From an uncultured Lachnospiraceae bacterium (lineage in GTDB: Bacteria > Bacillota > Clostridia > Lachnospirales > Lachnospiraceae), in NCBI GenBank assembly GCA_947172645.1, contig CAMWBY010000011.1:1-64000 (forward strand): a stretch of 64,000 nucleotides of DNA, written 5' to 3'. Shown here piece by piece: positions 51,423 through 60,304 of the stretch. Positions within the stretch are counted from its first letter, which is position 1; every line of letters begins with the position of its first letter. The translations under genes and the position numbers were made by a program. The notes under the pieces are model-generated. The model ran no database searches, was not told where the DNA came from, and was given only the letters and a program-made list of their open reading frames with translations.

Positions 51423-51740
51423 CTACAGCTTTTCCAACGCTTCTTCTTTTGTATACGCCCCCACATAGGAAACTTTTGCCTTATCAATTTCCGGAATTTC
51501 AAAACACATCTTACAAGAAATATCATCGCCGGCGATGTAAAAGACATTTGTACCTTGTTTCAACGCAATCTCTTTATCTGTCCAAAACATGCCATATACG
51601 TTTTCGGTTCCTGCTTTTAATTCAAAAGAAGTTTTCTCGTTGCTGCCATTTAAATAATAGCCCCATATTGCGCCTTCCTTTTCCCTTGTGGTATAAGAAT
51701 AGTGCACGGTAGCTTCCATATCTTCCAGTAATTTTTGCAT
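51423..51740 (-). CDS. Small protein of unknown function
   Basis: 105 aa. It has a short amphipathic start (MQKLLEDMEATVHYSYTT), a core (IWGYYLNGSNEKTSFELKAGT, cut) and an acidic end. CKMC near residue 77 holds the only two Cys. I recognise no family. It follows rseP by 97 bp on the same strand and comes before the PP2C promoter, so it may be the last gene of the rseP operon. No signal peptide. Confidence 0.5.
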   Translation of the reverse strand: MQKLLEDMEATVHYSYTTREKEGAIWGYYLNGSNEKTSFELKAGTENVYGMFWTDKEIALKQGTNVFYIAGDDISCKMCFEIPEIDKAKVSYVGAYTKEEALEKL

Positions 51741-51837
51741 TTCATCTACCGCCTCTCATTACTTTTTACTATATTCTAGCATCTATTACCCCGGAAATCT
51801 TTGTAGGTTTTCTTAAATTTTTTTTAAATGATAACAC

Positions 51838-52986
51838 TCAACCCACCAACTTCATAATATCATTGTACATAATAAACACCATCAGCACCATAAACACCAC
51901 AAGCCCTGCGAAATGAATCAGTCCCTCCTTCTCCGGGGCAATCGGTTTCCCGCGGACTACCTCCACAAACAAAAACAGAAGCCGCCCGCCGTCCAGGGCC
52001 GGAAGCGGAAGCAGGTTCAAGATACCCAGATTGACAGACAGCAGGATGACAATCTGCAGCATCGTGAGAATCGCCGACATCGTCCCATAACTCTCCTCCG
52101 CCTGGTCATAGCTCTCCCCAACATACTGCGCGATGCCGATAGGCCCGGACACATCGTCCTTCGTCGCCTGACCGCTGACAAGCATTCCCAGACTTTTGTA
52201 CGTCATCTTAACGAAAAATTCCACTTCATAGAAACCATACTGGAATACCTGGAACGGATTACACTCCAGATATTCGCCCGCATCCCTGATTCCGATAAAG
52301 TATCTCCCTGCCTGCGCGTCATAACGAGGCGTCACGCTGACCGCACCCTTTATGCCGTCACGCTCATAGTGAATCTCAAGCGGTTCACCCTGGTTGAGAG
52401 CAGCGATGACAGACACCTCCCTGAAAAAATGAATCCTCTCATGGTTAATCTTCGTAATCACATCGCCCGGCTGCAGCCCTGCGTCTTTTGCCGCAGAGTT
52501 CTCAGTCAGCTCTCCCACCACGGGCAGGTCAGCCCCCGAAAAAGCCGTCAAAATAACAGCCACCACAAACGCCAGTATAAAATTGAAGAACGGCCCTGCA
52601 AAAACCGAGGCAATCCGCTTCCACACGCCCGCCTCCGTAAATGCAATCCCCGGCGCTTCCATCCTGTCCGCGTAAACGGGTTCATCTCCCGGCAGCGGCG
52701 CCTCATACCCGAAATCTGCCCTGCGTCTTAGGCCGCCGGACTCTTCTTTGTCCCCCTGCTCTATGATGCCGTCTTCACCGTCATACATACATGCGCCGCC
52801 AAACGGAAGAAGCTTCAAAGAATACTTGATGCCATTCTTTCGAAATGCAAAGATTGTAGGCCCCATCCCGACAGAAAATTCCAATACGCGGATTCCATTC
52901 TTACGGGCAATGATAAAGTGTCCGAACTCGTGGGAAATGACCACCACGCCAAATATAATTAAAAATAAGATAATCGTCCTAACCAA
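51838..52986 (-). CDS. rseP: Site-2 protease RseP/YluC
   Basis: 382 aa from a TTG at 52986, 4 nt after the dxr stop, with GGAG about 7-8 nt upstream; earlier starts overlap dxr. HEFGH is the zinc-binding HExxH in the first span. One PDZ domain (VVGELTENSAAKDAGLQPGD) follows, then NLLPLPALDGGR with the third zinc ligand Asp, and two final spans. It cuts anti-sigma factors and other membrane proteins inside the membrane, perhaps including the ECF partner at 9349-10173. An extra loop with DRMEAPGIAFTEAG precedes the second span. Confidence 0.93.
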   Translation of the reverse strand: MVRTIILFLIIFGVVVISHEFGHFIIARKNGIRVLEFSVGMGPTIFAFRKNGIKYSLKLLPFGGACMYDGEDGIIEQGDKEESGGLRRRADFGYEAPLPGDEPVYADRMEAPGIAFTEAGVWKRIASVFAGPFFNFILAFVVAVILTAFSGADLPVVGELTENSAAKDAGLQPGDVITKINHERIHFFREVSVIAALNQGEPLEIHYERDGIKGAVSVTPRYDAQAGRYFIGIRDAGEYLECNPFQVFQYGFYEVEFFVKMTYKSLGMLVSGQATKDDVSGPIGIAQYVGESYDQAEESYGTMSAILTMLQIVILLSVNLGILNLLPLPALDGGRLLFLFVEVVRGKPIAPEKEGLIHFAGLVVFMVLMVFIMYNDIMKLVG

Positions 52987-52990
52987 AATG

Positions 52991-54139
52991 CTACTCTCCA
53001 AACTTCTGCTTAATATACTCATAGGCAGCCGCCTCTGCCTCAAGAACCTGCTCCAACGTCGGATTGTCAATCACCTTATGCGCTTCCATCGAGCTTTCGA
53101 TTAACTCCGGTATCTGCAAGAAGGTAATCTTTTTCTGTAAAAACAAAGCGACAGCTTTCTCGTTTGCCGCATTGAACACGGTAGGCAGAGAACCGCCCCG
53201 CCGCGCCGCCCTATAGGCAAGCTCTAGCCCCCGGAAGGTATCCGTGTCCGGTTCCTCGAAAGTAAGCTGCTTTAACCGGAAGAAGTCCACACGCCCCGTA
53301 TCCATAGGCCGCCTGTCAGGATAGAAAAGCGCATATTGGATAGGAAGCTTCATGTCCGGTACGCCAAGCTGCGCCATAATGCCGCCGTCCACATACTCCA
53401 CCGCCGAATGGATGATGCTCTGAGGATGCACCACCACCTGAATCCGGTCAAGGTCTACGTCAAACAGCCACTTTGCCTCCATCACCTCCAATCCCTTATT
53501 CACAAGGGATGCGGAATCGATGGTGACCTTTTTGCCCATCGACCAGTTAGGATGCTTCAAGGCATCCTCCACCGTCATGGATGCAAGCTGTTCCCTCGTC
53601 TTCCCCCTAAACGGCCCCCCTGACGCCGTCAAAAGAATCTTGTTTACCCGCTCTTTGTTTTCCCCATGCATGGACTGGAAGATTGCACTGTGTTCACTGT
53701 CCACAGGCAGGATTTGTACGCCCATTTTAGCAGCCAGCGGCATAATAATGTGCCCTGCCGTCACAAGCGTCTCCTTATTGGCCAAGGCGATAGTCTTGCC
53801 CTGTTCGATGGCGGCAATGGTAGGCCTGATACCAATCATCCCCACAATCGCCGTAACCAATACATCCGACTCTTCACAGGCCGCCACATCCACGAGCCCA
53901 TCCATCCCATAGGCCACCTGCACGGGAAAATCACCCAGCCTGACGCGCAAGTCCTTGGCCGCCTCTTCTGTCCACATCGCCACAAGCCTGGGCCGAAATT
54001 CCCTCACCTGCTTTTCCATCAGCTCCGTATTCGCCCCGGCTGCCATAGCCACCACCTGTAAATCAGGCTCTTTTCTCACAATTTCCAATGTCTGTGTGCC
54101 AATCGAGCCTGTGGAGCCCAATATCGCTATCTTCTTCAT
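52991..54139 (-). CDS. dxr: 1-Deoxy-D-xylulose-5-phosphate reductoisomerase
   Basis: 382 aa. NADPH site GSTGSIGTQTLEIV, metal and substrate residues SEHSAIFQSMHGEN, LTASGGPFRG, PNWSMGKKVTID and NLGLEVMEAKWLFD-like KGLEVMEAKWLFD. It makes MEP, the first committed step to isoprenoids. It lies between cdsA and rseP, as in many Bacillota. A GTG/ATG start with AGGTGT nearby is accepted; the length is normal. Confidence 0.97.
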   Translation of the reverse strand: MKKIAILGSTGSIGTQTLEIVRKEPDLQVVAMAAGANTELMEKQVREFRPRLVAMWTEEAAKDLRVRLGDFPVQVAYGMDGLVDVAACEESDVLVTAIVGMIGIRPTIAAIEQGKTIALANKETLVTAGHIIMPLAAKMGVQILPVDSEHSAIFQSMHGENKERVNKILLTASGGPFRGKTREQLASMTVEDALKHPNWSMGKKVTIDSASLVNKGLEVMEAKWLFDVDLDRIQVVVHPQSIIHSAVEYVDGGIMAQLGVPDMKLPIQYALFYPDRRPMDTGRVDFFRLKQLTFEEPDTDTFRGLELAYRAARRGGSLPTVFNAANEKAVALFLQKKITFLQIPELIESSMEAHKVIDNPTLEQVLEAEAAAYEYIKQKFGE

Positions 54140-54214
54140 ATCCGTACACCTTTCTGCCTACCTGCAACCATATTCCTATCTGCCTTCTCACAGGCTCCCA
54201 AACATGTAAATATC

Positions 54215-55093
54215 TCAGCCAATCCCCCCGCCCAGGCTTGCCATCACAGCCAGCCCTATATAAATAAGCGGCGCGGCAATAATAACACTGTCAAAACGGT
54301 CCATAATGCCGCCGTGCCCCGGAATCAGTTTCCCATAATCTTTCATGCCATGGTCTCTCTTGACCGCCGACGCCGCCAGGTCTCCCACCATAGACACCAA
54401 CGCTCCCGCCGCGCCGAGCACAGCCGCAAGCAGAAGCGGAATACTTGCATCCGTGTACTTATTAATTGCAAAATGAGTGTAAAGGACAAACAAAAGCGCG
54501 GCTCCAAGCACACCGCCCACCGCTCCTTCCACGGATTTCTTCGGGCTGAGCTTAGGCGTCATCTTATGCCTGCCGATTAACACGCCCACCGCATAAGCGC
54601 ATGTATCGCTGCCCCAGGAACACAGGAATACGAACCACACCAGATAGTTCCCCTGGGCGAACCCTTCCCTGGAAAGATATATAAATGAAAGCATAACCGG
54701 CGCATACAGCCAGGAAAACATTGCCGCCATTATCTGCGGCGCTTTATAAGACGGAAAAGTAAAAACATAGACGAATAAAAACAGAATCAGGCAGACGGAA
54801 ATCATAATCATTATGATTGGATAGGCCTGCATCCGCCCGTAATCTCCCTGCCCGTCTTGTGGAAACACAATAAAAAGCAGGACATAATAGAGCGCCGTCA
54901 TCAATATGCCCACCAGTTCCGGCGCATTATATTTCTTGCCTTCCGTATGTACACCGCAGGCTTTTGTCAATTCGCCGTAGGCAATCACGGATATGGCACA
55001 CAATATGGCCGCAAGCACACCGCCGCCGGACAGAATCGTCACAAGCGCAATGATGACCAACAAAATACCACTGAGCAATCTCGTCCTAAACAT
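54215..55093 (-). CDS. cdsA: Phosphatidate cytidylyltransferase
   Basis: 292 aa with about eight spans. The C-terminal signature SAVKRDHGMKDYGKLIPGHGG, cut here as KRDHGMKDYGKLIPGHGGIM, and MDRFDS are those of CdsA. It makes CDP-diacylglycerol for phospholipids in the membrane. The start has AAAGGAA about 10 nt upstream. It lies 18 bp after uppS. Confidence 0.95.
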   Translation of the reverse strand: MFRTRLLSGILLVIIALVTILSGGGVLAAILCAISVIAYGELTKACGVHTEGKKYNAPELVGILMTALYYVLLFIVFPQDGQGDYGRMQAYPIIMIMISVCLILFLFVYVFTFPSYKAPQIMAAMFSWLYAPVMLSFIYLSREGFAQGNYLVWFVFLCSWGSDTCAYAVGVLIGRHKMTPKLSPKKSVEGAVGGVLGAALLFVLYTHFAINKYTDASIPLLLAAVLGAAGALVSMVGDLAASAVKRDHGMKDYGKLIPGHGGIMDRFDSVIIAAPLIYIGLAVMASLGGGIG

Positions 55094-55110
55094 ATCCCGG
55101 TTCCTTTCTG

Positions 55111-55827
55111 CTATTCCTTCACCATACCGTAGCGTCTGTCTCTCTTATTATATGCCTCAACTGCCTTCTCTAATTCTTCTTTGGAAAAATCCGGCCATGC
55201 CACCGGCGTAAAATACAGCTCCGTGTACGCAAGCTGCCACAACAAAAAATTAGAGATGCGCTGCTCGTTACACGTGCGGATTAACAGGTCAGGGTCCGGA
55301 AGCCCCTGGGTATCCAGCACAGCGTTCACTGTATCTTCCGTAATCTCTTCCGCGGACAGCTTTCCTTCCGCCGCCTCTCCCGCAAGCCGTTTCACGGCAC
55401 GCACAATCTCATCCCTTCCGCCATAGTTGATGGCTATCTGGAAATGCAGGCCCGTATTGTCCTTCGTGGCTTGCTCCAACTGCTCCATGCGTTTCCTGAT
55501 ATCCTCATCCAACCTTGTCTTGTCACCGATAATCCGCACGCACATATTATTTTTGGCTGCCGTTTTTAAACATGTCTTCATATAATTGCGAAGAAGGCCC
55601 ATCAAGGCATTCACCTCATCCTCCGGCCTGTTCCAGTTCTCCGTGCTGAACGCATACACCGTCAGGTACTGAATGCCCATGCGGTATGCCTCCTCACAGA
55701 TGACTTCAACCGTTTTCGCCCCCTGCACATGCCCGTAATTGCGCGGCATACCCTTGCTTTTCGCCCATCTGCCGTTACCGTCCAGGATAATTGCCACATG
55801 GTTCGGAACCGTCATACCTTCCTTCAT
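55111..55827 (-). CDS. uppS: Undecaprenyl diphosphate synthase
   Basis: 238 aa from the ATG at 55827 with GGGGAT about 7 nt upstream. VAIILDGNGRWAKSKGMPR is the substrate motif with catalytic Asp; then YAFSTENWNRP and LLIRTCNEQRISNFLLWQ, where the usual SGE of LIRTSGE reads CNE. DFSKEELEKAVEAY ends it. It makes the C55 lipid carrier for peptidoglycan from isoprenoids made by ispG and dxr. The TCNE in place of TSGE is a substitution to note. Confidence 0.96.
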   Translation of the reverse strand: MKEGMTVPNHVAIILDGNGRWAKSKGMPRNYGHVQGAKTVEVICEEAYRMGIQYLTVYAFSTENWNRPEDEVNALMGLLRNYMKTCLKTAAKNNMCVRIIGDKTRLDEDIRKRMEQLEQATKDNTGLHFQIAINYGGRDEIVRAVKRLAGEAAEGKLSAEEITEDTVNAVLDTQGLPDPDLLIRTCNEQRISNFLLWQLAYTELYFTPVAWPDFSKEELEKAVEAYNKRDRRYGMVKE

Positions 55828-55946
55828 AGTAATCCCCATGCCTTTCTGTAAAGATTTATTATTAGGAAAAAGGGACAACAGAACCCCGGTTCTGTCAGCC
55901 CCTCTCTATACTCCGCCTATAACCAAACACCCTGCGGCCTCTATGC

Positions 55947-56498
55947 CTACACGGTAATAATCTCTTTGGATTTCTCGTCCACAAGTTTATCGATATCCTT
56001 GATAAACTTGTCAGTCAGTTTCTGAAGTTTCTCTTCCAATTCCTTGGCCTCATCCTCGGAAATCTCTGATTTACCCAGTTTCTTGAAAGCGTCGTTGCCG
56101 TCGCGCCGCACATTGCGGATAGCCACTTTGCTCTCCTCACCGCGCTTCTTGACGTCTTTTACCAGTTCCTTACGACGTTCCTCGGTCAGCTCCGGAAATA
56201 CAAGACGGATTAAAGAACCGTCATTGGAAGGCGTAATGCCTACATCCGACATCATAATCGCTTTCTCGATACTTTTTATTAACGTCTTCTCCCAAGGTGC
56301 AATCTGAATCACCCTGGGTTCCGGTACCGTAATATTTCCTACCTGCTGAATCGGCGTGGGCGTACCATAGTAATCCACTTTGATTTTGTCCAGTACATGC
56401 GGGTTCGCCCGTCCTGCCCTTATCGCAGCCAAATCGCCCGCAAGATAATCATACGCCTTCTTCATCTTATCTTCATAAGGTTTTAATCTTGCATCCAT
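55947..56498 (-). CDS. frr: Ribosome recycling factor
   Basis: 183 aa from the ATG at 56498, with GGAGG 8 nt upstream; a TTG five codons before it is inside that site and is rejected. RAGRANPHVLDKIKVDYYG, TPIQQVGNITVPEPR and a helical end (VKKRGEESKVAIRNVRRDGND) are typical. It frees ribosomes from mRNA after termination, with EF-G. Lies 77 bp downstream of pyrH. Confidence 0.97.
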   Translation of the reverse strand: MDARLKPYEDKMKKAYDYLAGDLAAIRAGRANPHVLDKIKVDYYGTPTPIQQVGNITVPEPRVIQIAPWEKTLIKSIEKAIMMSDVGITPSNDGSLIRLVFPELTEERRKELVKDVKKRGEESKVAIRNVRRDGNDAFKKLGKSEISEDEAKELEEKLQKLTDKFIKDIDKLVDEKSKEIITV

Positions 56499-56575
56499 AC
56501 TGTAATCCTCCAACCTTTATACTTGCACGCCCGGCGCCCGGCCGTGTTTACCGGTATCCCAGGCGTACACACTGC

Positions 56576-57271
56576 CTATACGGTCACCTTCGTGCCGTTA
56601 AACTCACCCTTGACGGCATTCACAATACTGTTCTCTTCATTCAGCCCGAATACCCACATCGGCATCTTATTGTCCCTTGCAAGGATAGAGGCTGTCATAT
56701 CTACCACCTGTAAATTCTTCTCGATTACCTCGTCAATCGAAACTTCATCGTATTTCTTCGCGTCCGGATTACTGCGCGGGTCGCCGTCGTAGACGCCGTC
56801 CACCGCTTTTGCAAGCAGAATGACATCCGCATCCACCTCCACCGCACGAAGCACTACTCCCGTATCCGTCGAAAAATAAGGATGCCCCGTACCGCCTGCA
56901 AAGAAAACAACCGTACCCTTTGAGAAATATTTGTTCGCACGGTCTTTGGAAAACAGCTTCGTGAAAGAACCGCACTCAAAAGGTGTCAGAACGCTTGTCG
57001 CCATGCCCATTGACCTGCATATCTCAGAGACGTAAATACAATTCATAATCGTGGCAAGCATACCAATCTGATCCGCCTTCGTCCTGTCAATGTTCTCACT
57101 GGAACGTCCACGCCAGAAATTGCCCCCGCCGATTACGATACCTACCTGGACGCCGTCATCGACCAGTTCTTTAATCTGCGCGGCCACACCGCGCACTGTC
57201 TCCTCGTCGAATCCGGTCTTCTTGCTGCCCGCCAATGCTTCCCCACTCAGTTTCAACAGTATTCGCCGCAT
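56576..57271 (-). CDS. pyrH: UMP kinase
   Basis: 231 aa. ILLKLSGEALAG at the start, VGIVIGGGNFWRGR, DQIGMLATIMN, VVFFAGGTGHPYFSTDT and DGVYDGDP are all in place. The amino-acid kinase fold phosphorylates UMP. It is next to frr as in most bacteria. Upstream here is a bactofilin gene and not the rpsB-tsf pair seen in many others. Confidence 0.97.
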   Translation of the reverse strand: MRRILLKLSGEALAGSKKTGFDEETVRGVAAQIKELVDDGVQVGIVIGGGNFWRGRSSENIDRTKADQIGMLATIMNCIYVSEICRSMGMATSVLTPFECGSFTKLFSKDRANKYFSKGTVVFFAGGTGHPYFSTDTGVVLRAVEVDADVILLAKAVDGVYDGDPRSNPDAKKYDEVSIDEVIEKNLQVVDMTASILARDNKMPMWVFGLNEENSIVNAVKGEFNGTKVTV

Positions 57272-57310
57272 AGTTTCCCTTCTCCTGCTTTCTATTTTGG
57301 TCCTTCCGGC

Positions 57311-58288
57311 TTATTTGCTTTTCTTCTTAAACTCTTCGAAGAAGGATACCGGGTTCACGTCTGCATAGCACTGTGAACATAATCCTTCGATAACCGCGCC
57401 GTTATTAATCTGGACGGACTTAGATTTGATATTGCCCATAACAATCGCCGTCGTATCTAAAATAACCGGTCCCTGCACGTCGATATCACCCTTTACCGCG
57501 CCCGCAACGACTGCGCTTGCCGCCATGATATTACCGATAACAACCGAACTCTGTCCAATCTTAACGCTGCCCTGGCTGTTCACTTCACCGACAATCTTCG
57601 CACCTTCCGCATATATCTCCGCCGCCTTGGAATCTCCCTGGATAGTTCCTGTAATATTCAGCTTGCCATAAATATCCAGATTACCGTTGACAGTTCCGAT
57701 AAGTTCCATGGAACCCTGGGACACGATGTCGCCTGTGATTGTCATTCCCTCTGTTACTACTGCCGTCTCGTCTACCGCTACCCGGTTAACCGGCGCCTGT
57801 ACCTGTTCCTGTGTTTGTGCCTGTGCGTCCATTTTCTCCTCTTCCTCTCCACTTAATTCAGATATTGTATCCTCCGGCTCTTCTTCCACTGCCGCCAGTT
57901 CAGCCTCCGGCTCCGGCGAAGCTGCCTGCACCGGCGCTTCAGCAAGGATATCCTGCACTTCCGGCTCCTCAAAAAGAGCAGGCTCAGGTGTCTGCTCCGG
58001 TTCTGCTGCCGGGGCGTCATCCATAATCTGTCCCAACTGGCCAGGTGAAAGCACCTCTTCCTCCAACTCATCCCAATCAGCGGCTGCCGGCTCATCCAAT
58101 TTATCCAACATGCTGCTTAAATCCAGGGAATCCATCGTATCCGCCATGTTTCCGTCCGCAAGCTGTCCTCCCGCTAACGCTCCGTCCGCCTGCGCACTGC
58201 CTGCCATAGCGGCATCCAACGCCTCTTCCGGCATCAGCTCATTCACAGCTTGTGATAAGTCTTCTTTCAAATCTGAGAAAAAACCCAT
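57311..58288 (-). CDS. Bactofilin (polymer-forming cytoskeletal protein)
   Basis: 325 aa from the ATG at 58288, with GGAGG 8 nt upstream. Residues 1-170 are Ala/Glu/Pro-rich and disordered. From about 180 the bactofilin beta-helix is clear: EGMTITGDIVSQGSMELIG, TVNGNLDIYGKLNITG, KIVGEVNSQGSVKIG and SSVVIGNIMAASAVVAG. The end (GLCSQCYADVNPVSFFEEF) has two Cys. It polymerises at the membrane and often acts in cell-wall shape. It lies 18 bp after the NodB deacetylase gene, which suggests a joint role. Confidence 0.9.
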   Translation of the reverse strand: MGFFSDLKEDLSQAVNELMPEEALDAAMAGSAQADGALAGGQLADGNMADTMDSLDLSSMLDKLDEPAAADWDELEEEVLSPGQLGQIMDDAPAAEPEQTPEPALFEEPEVQDILAEAPVQAASPEPEAELAAVEEEPEDTISELSGEEEEKMDAQAQTQEQVQAPVNRVAVDETAVVTEGMTITGDIVSQGSMELIGTVNGNLDIYGKLNITGTIQGDSKAAEIYAEGAKIVGEVNSQGSVKIGQSSVVIGNIMAASAVVAGAVKGDIDVQGPVILDTTAIVMGNIKSKSVQINNGAVIEGLCSQCYADVNPVSFFEEFKKKSK

Positions 58289-58306
58289 TCTCACATCCTC
58301 CATTCT

Positions 58307-59284
58307 TTAGTCATTGCTTATATGGTGAACCCGCTCCGTATCATCTGTAATCGGAACGAGCTTCGTATCTTCCATCGCCTGAATCGTCTCTATCAGCTTC
58401 GGCAGCGCCTCCACCGTAGAATTCTTACCGGCGGCATCATGCATTAATATAATCGCTTCGTCATATTCCGGCAGCTTCACGGTGCAGTTTCTGATAATAT
58501 CCTGGGGACTGATATAGGAACTGGCGGCGTCGCCCGACGAAATATTCCAGTCAAAATATGACATGTCCTGTTCGTCAAGATATGCAATCAAATCATGCAT
58601 GTCCACCCTGCTTACCGTATTGCTGCTCCCGCCCGGAAATCTGCAATATCTGCACCAAACCCCTGTCGTGTCATACAGAAATTCCTGCAGCTTGCGCAAA
58701 TCCGAACTAAAGCTCTCCACCGACTGGTAGATTTCATTGTATTTATGGCTGTAGGAATGCATCGCAAGCGTATGCCCTTCTTCCACAATCCTTTTATATA
58801 ACGGCTGATATTCTTCTTCCTCTTTCCCCACGACAAAGAAAGTCGCCTTCACGTCGTACTCAGCCAATATATCCAATATGCGGTTCGTATTACTGCTTGG
58901 CCCATCGTCAAAAGTAAGGTAAACCCTGCGTACGTCCGCATCTTCCTCTGATGAATCTCCGCCGGCTATATCAGTTCTTTTGAACTCATCCACCCCGGAC
59001 GCCGTATAAAGCGACGGCTCCACATCGGTCTCGGAATCTTCCGTATCGGTTTCAGAACCCCCCGTGATTTCTGCATCTGCCCGCCCGGGGACAGATATTG
59101 CTGCTGCCGCCCGCACTTCGCGCAATTCTTTCTTAACCATATGCAGCCTGATTCCCAGGAAAATACATAATGCCATAAGAATCAGTATCGTGGAAAGCGG
59201 AACGATAATAATCAACATCCTTAACCGACGCAGCCGCCTCTTTTTCTGCAGCCTGGCTTCCTGTTCGGCGTCTGTCTGTGCCAT
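58307..59284 (-). CDS. Membrane-anchored polysaccharide deacetylase (NodB family)
   Basis: 325 aa. A span near the start (LIIIVPLSTILILMALCIFLG) follows a basic Arg/Lys patch. A linker (PGRADAEITGGSETDTEDSE) precedes the NodB domain (about 115-310): YLTFDDGPSSNT (Asp pair), HSYSHKYNEI (zinc His), RFPGGSSNTVS and ILMHDAAG. It removes acetyl groups from peptidoglycan or another glycan outside the cell. First gene of the apparent operon with bactofilin and pyrH. The promoter is not clear. Confidence 0.93.
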   Translation of the reverse strand: MAQTDAEQEARLQKKRRLRRLRMLIIIVPLSTILILMALCIFLGIRLHMVKKELREVRAAAAISVPGRADAEITGGSETDTEDSETDVEPSLYTASGVDEFKRTDIAGGDSSEEDADVRRVYLTFDDGPSSNTNRILDILAEYDVKATFFVVGKEEEEYQPLYKRIVEEGHTLAMHSYSHKYNEIYQSVESFSSDLRKLQEFLYDTTGVWCRYCRFPGGSSNTVSRVDMHDLIAYLDEQDMSYFDWNISSGDAASSYISPQDIIRNCTVKLPEYDEAIILMHDAAGKNSTVEALPKLIETIQAMEDTKLVPITDDTERVHHISND

Positions 59285-59380
59285 TTCTATCTGCTCCTTA
59301 TTCCAAATTCTCTTATACTATATCACATATGATGGATTCCGAAAAGAAATTTTATGAAAAAAGAAGAAGAAAAATTATCC

Positions 59381-59409
59381 TTGCCAATTTGCCCCATCTT
59401 AGATATGAT
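59381..59409 (+). promoter_or_regulatory. Promoter of the DUF3842 gene
   Basis: TTGCCA (59381-59386), 17-nt spacer, TATGAT (59404-59409). Confidence 0.7.
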
Positions 59410-59434
59410 TATACCCACTGAGGAAACATAAGCT

Positions 59435-59452
59435 ATTGAAACCTGTTTCAAT
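59435..59452. promoter_or_regulatory. 18-bp palindrome just downstream of the DUF3842 promoter
   Basis: ATTGAAAC-ct-GTTTCAAT is perfect and lies about +19 to +36, the place of a repressor site. No regulator gene is adjacent. Confidence 0.55.
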
Positions 59453-59499
59453 GTCCAGGCAAGAGCAAAGAAACTGATTAGGAAAGAAGGTTTGTCTAC

Positions 59500-59913
59500 A
59501 TGAAAATTACAATTATAGACGGGCAAGGCGGACGCATCGGCAAAACCGTCATTGAGCAGATTAAGAAAAAACACGCCGGACTAGAACTGTACGCTATCGG
59601 CACGAACAGCATCGCCACTTCCGCCATGCTCAAAGCAGGCGCCGATTACGGCGCCACCGGCGACAATGCCGTCATCGTCAACGCCGCCGACTCCGATATT
59701 ATCGTCGGCCCTGTAGGCATCGTATTTGCCAACGCCCTCTTAGGCGAGATTACTCCCGCCACTGCCGCCGCCATTGGCGCCAGCAAAGCCTACAAAATCC
59801 TCATTCCCGTAAACAGGTGCAATCACTTTATCGCCGGATGCGCCGAGATGCCCATGGGCGACTACATACGCATCGCCGTGGAAAAGATAGAATCCATCTG
59901 CTTTCCTGTGTAA
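59500..59913 (+). CDS. DUF3842 family protein
   Basis: 137 aa. Starts MKITIIDGQGGRIGKTVIEQI, cut here, then LYAIGTNSIATSAMLKAGAD, DSDIIVGPVGIVFANALLG and IPVNRCNHFIAGCAEMPMG. This is the DUF3842 family, conserved in anaerobic Clostridia and of unknown function. The start looks like a dinucleotide-binding fold and two Cys plus His near the end may bind metal. ATG behind a weak AAAGAAGG. Its own promoter and palindrome precede it. Confidence 0.9.
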   Translation: MKITIIDGQGGRIGKTVIEQIKKKHAGLELYAIGTNSIATSAMLKAGADYGATGDNAVIVNAADSDIIVGPVGIVFANALLGEITPATAAAIGASKAYKILIPVNRCNHFIAGCAEMPMGDYIRIAVEKIESICFPV

Positions 59914-59963
59914 CCTTTACACTTTTATGCAGATGTGCCGCCCAAAATTATGCAGAATGTATA

Positions 59964-59993
59964 TTGTAGGGACTGCCTGTGCTTTGTTAGAAT
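59964..59993 (+). promoter_or_regulatory. Promoter of the 79-aa gene
   Basis: TTGTAG, 18-nt spacer, TAGAAT (59988-59993). Two ATTATGCAGA/TTATGCAGA strings lie just upstream. Confidence 0.5.
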
Positions 59994-60043
59994 ATGGCGG
60001 TAGAAAGAACAGGCGATAGAAACGACGCAGAAAGGAGGAGAAT

Positions 60044-60283
60044 ATGAAAATTTATAACATTGATAACCCTGAGAAATTCCTTGACCTGATTAAACAGTGC
60101 AAGGGACGCGTGGAATTAGTTTCCAAAGACGGCGACCGTCTGAATTTAAAATCCGAACTGACCAAATATCTTGCACTCAGCAAGCTTTTCTCGGACAGCA
60201 CCTTTATCAACGAAATGGAACTGATTGCATCGGAACCCGAAGATGTGATGCTGCTTCTGAATTACATGATGGAAGGAAAGTAA
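60044..60283 (+). CDS. Small conserved protein of unknown function
   Basis: 79 aa, ATG start with AAGGAGG 6 nt upstream, which is a strong site. Charged, soluble, no Cys (CKG at 20 is the only one). EKFLDLIKQCKGRVELVSKD and EPEDVMLLLNYMMEGK are its ends. I recognise no family. The site and its own promoter argue that it is real. It lies beyond DUF3842 on the same strand. Confidence 0.7.
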   Translation: MKIYNIDNPEKFLDLIKQCKGRVELVSKDGDRLNLKSELTKYLALSKLFSDSTFINEMELIASEPEDVMLLLNYMMEGK

Positions 60284-60304
60284 CCGCTTTCCTTCCATCA
60301 TTTT

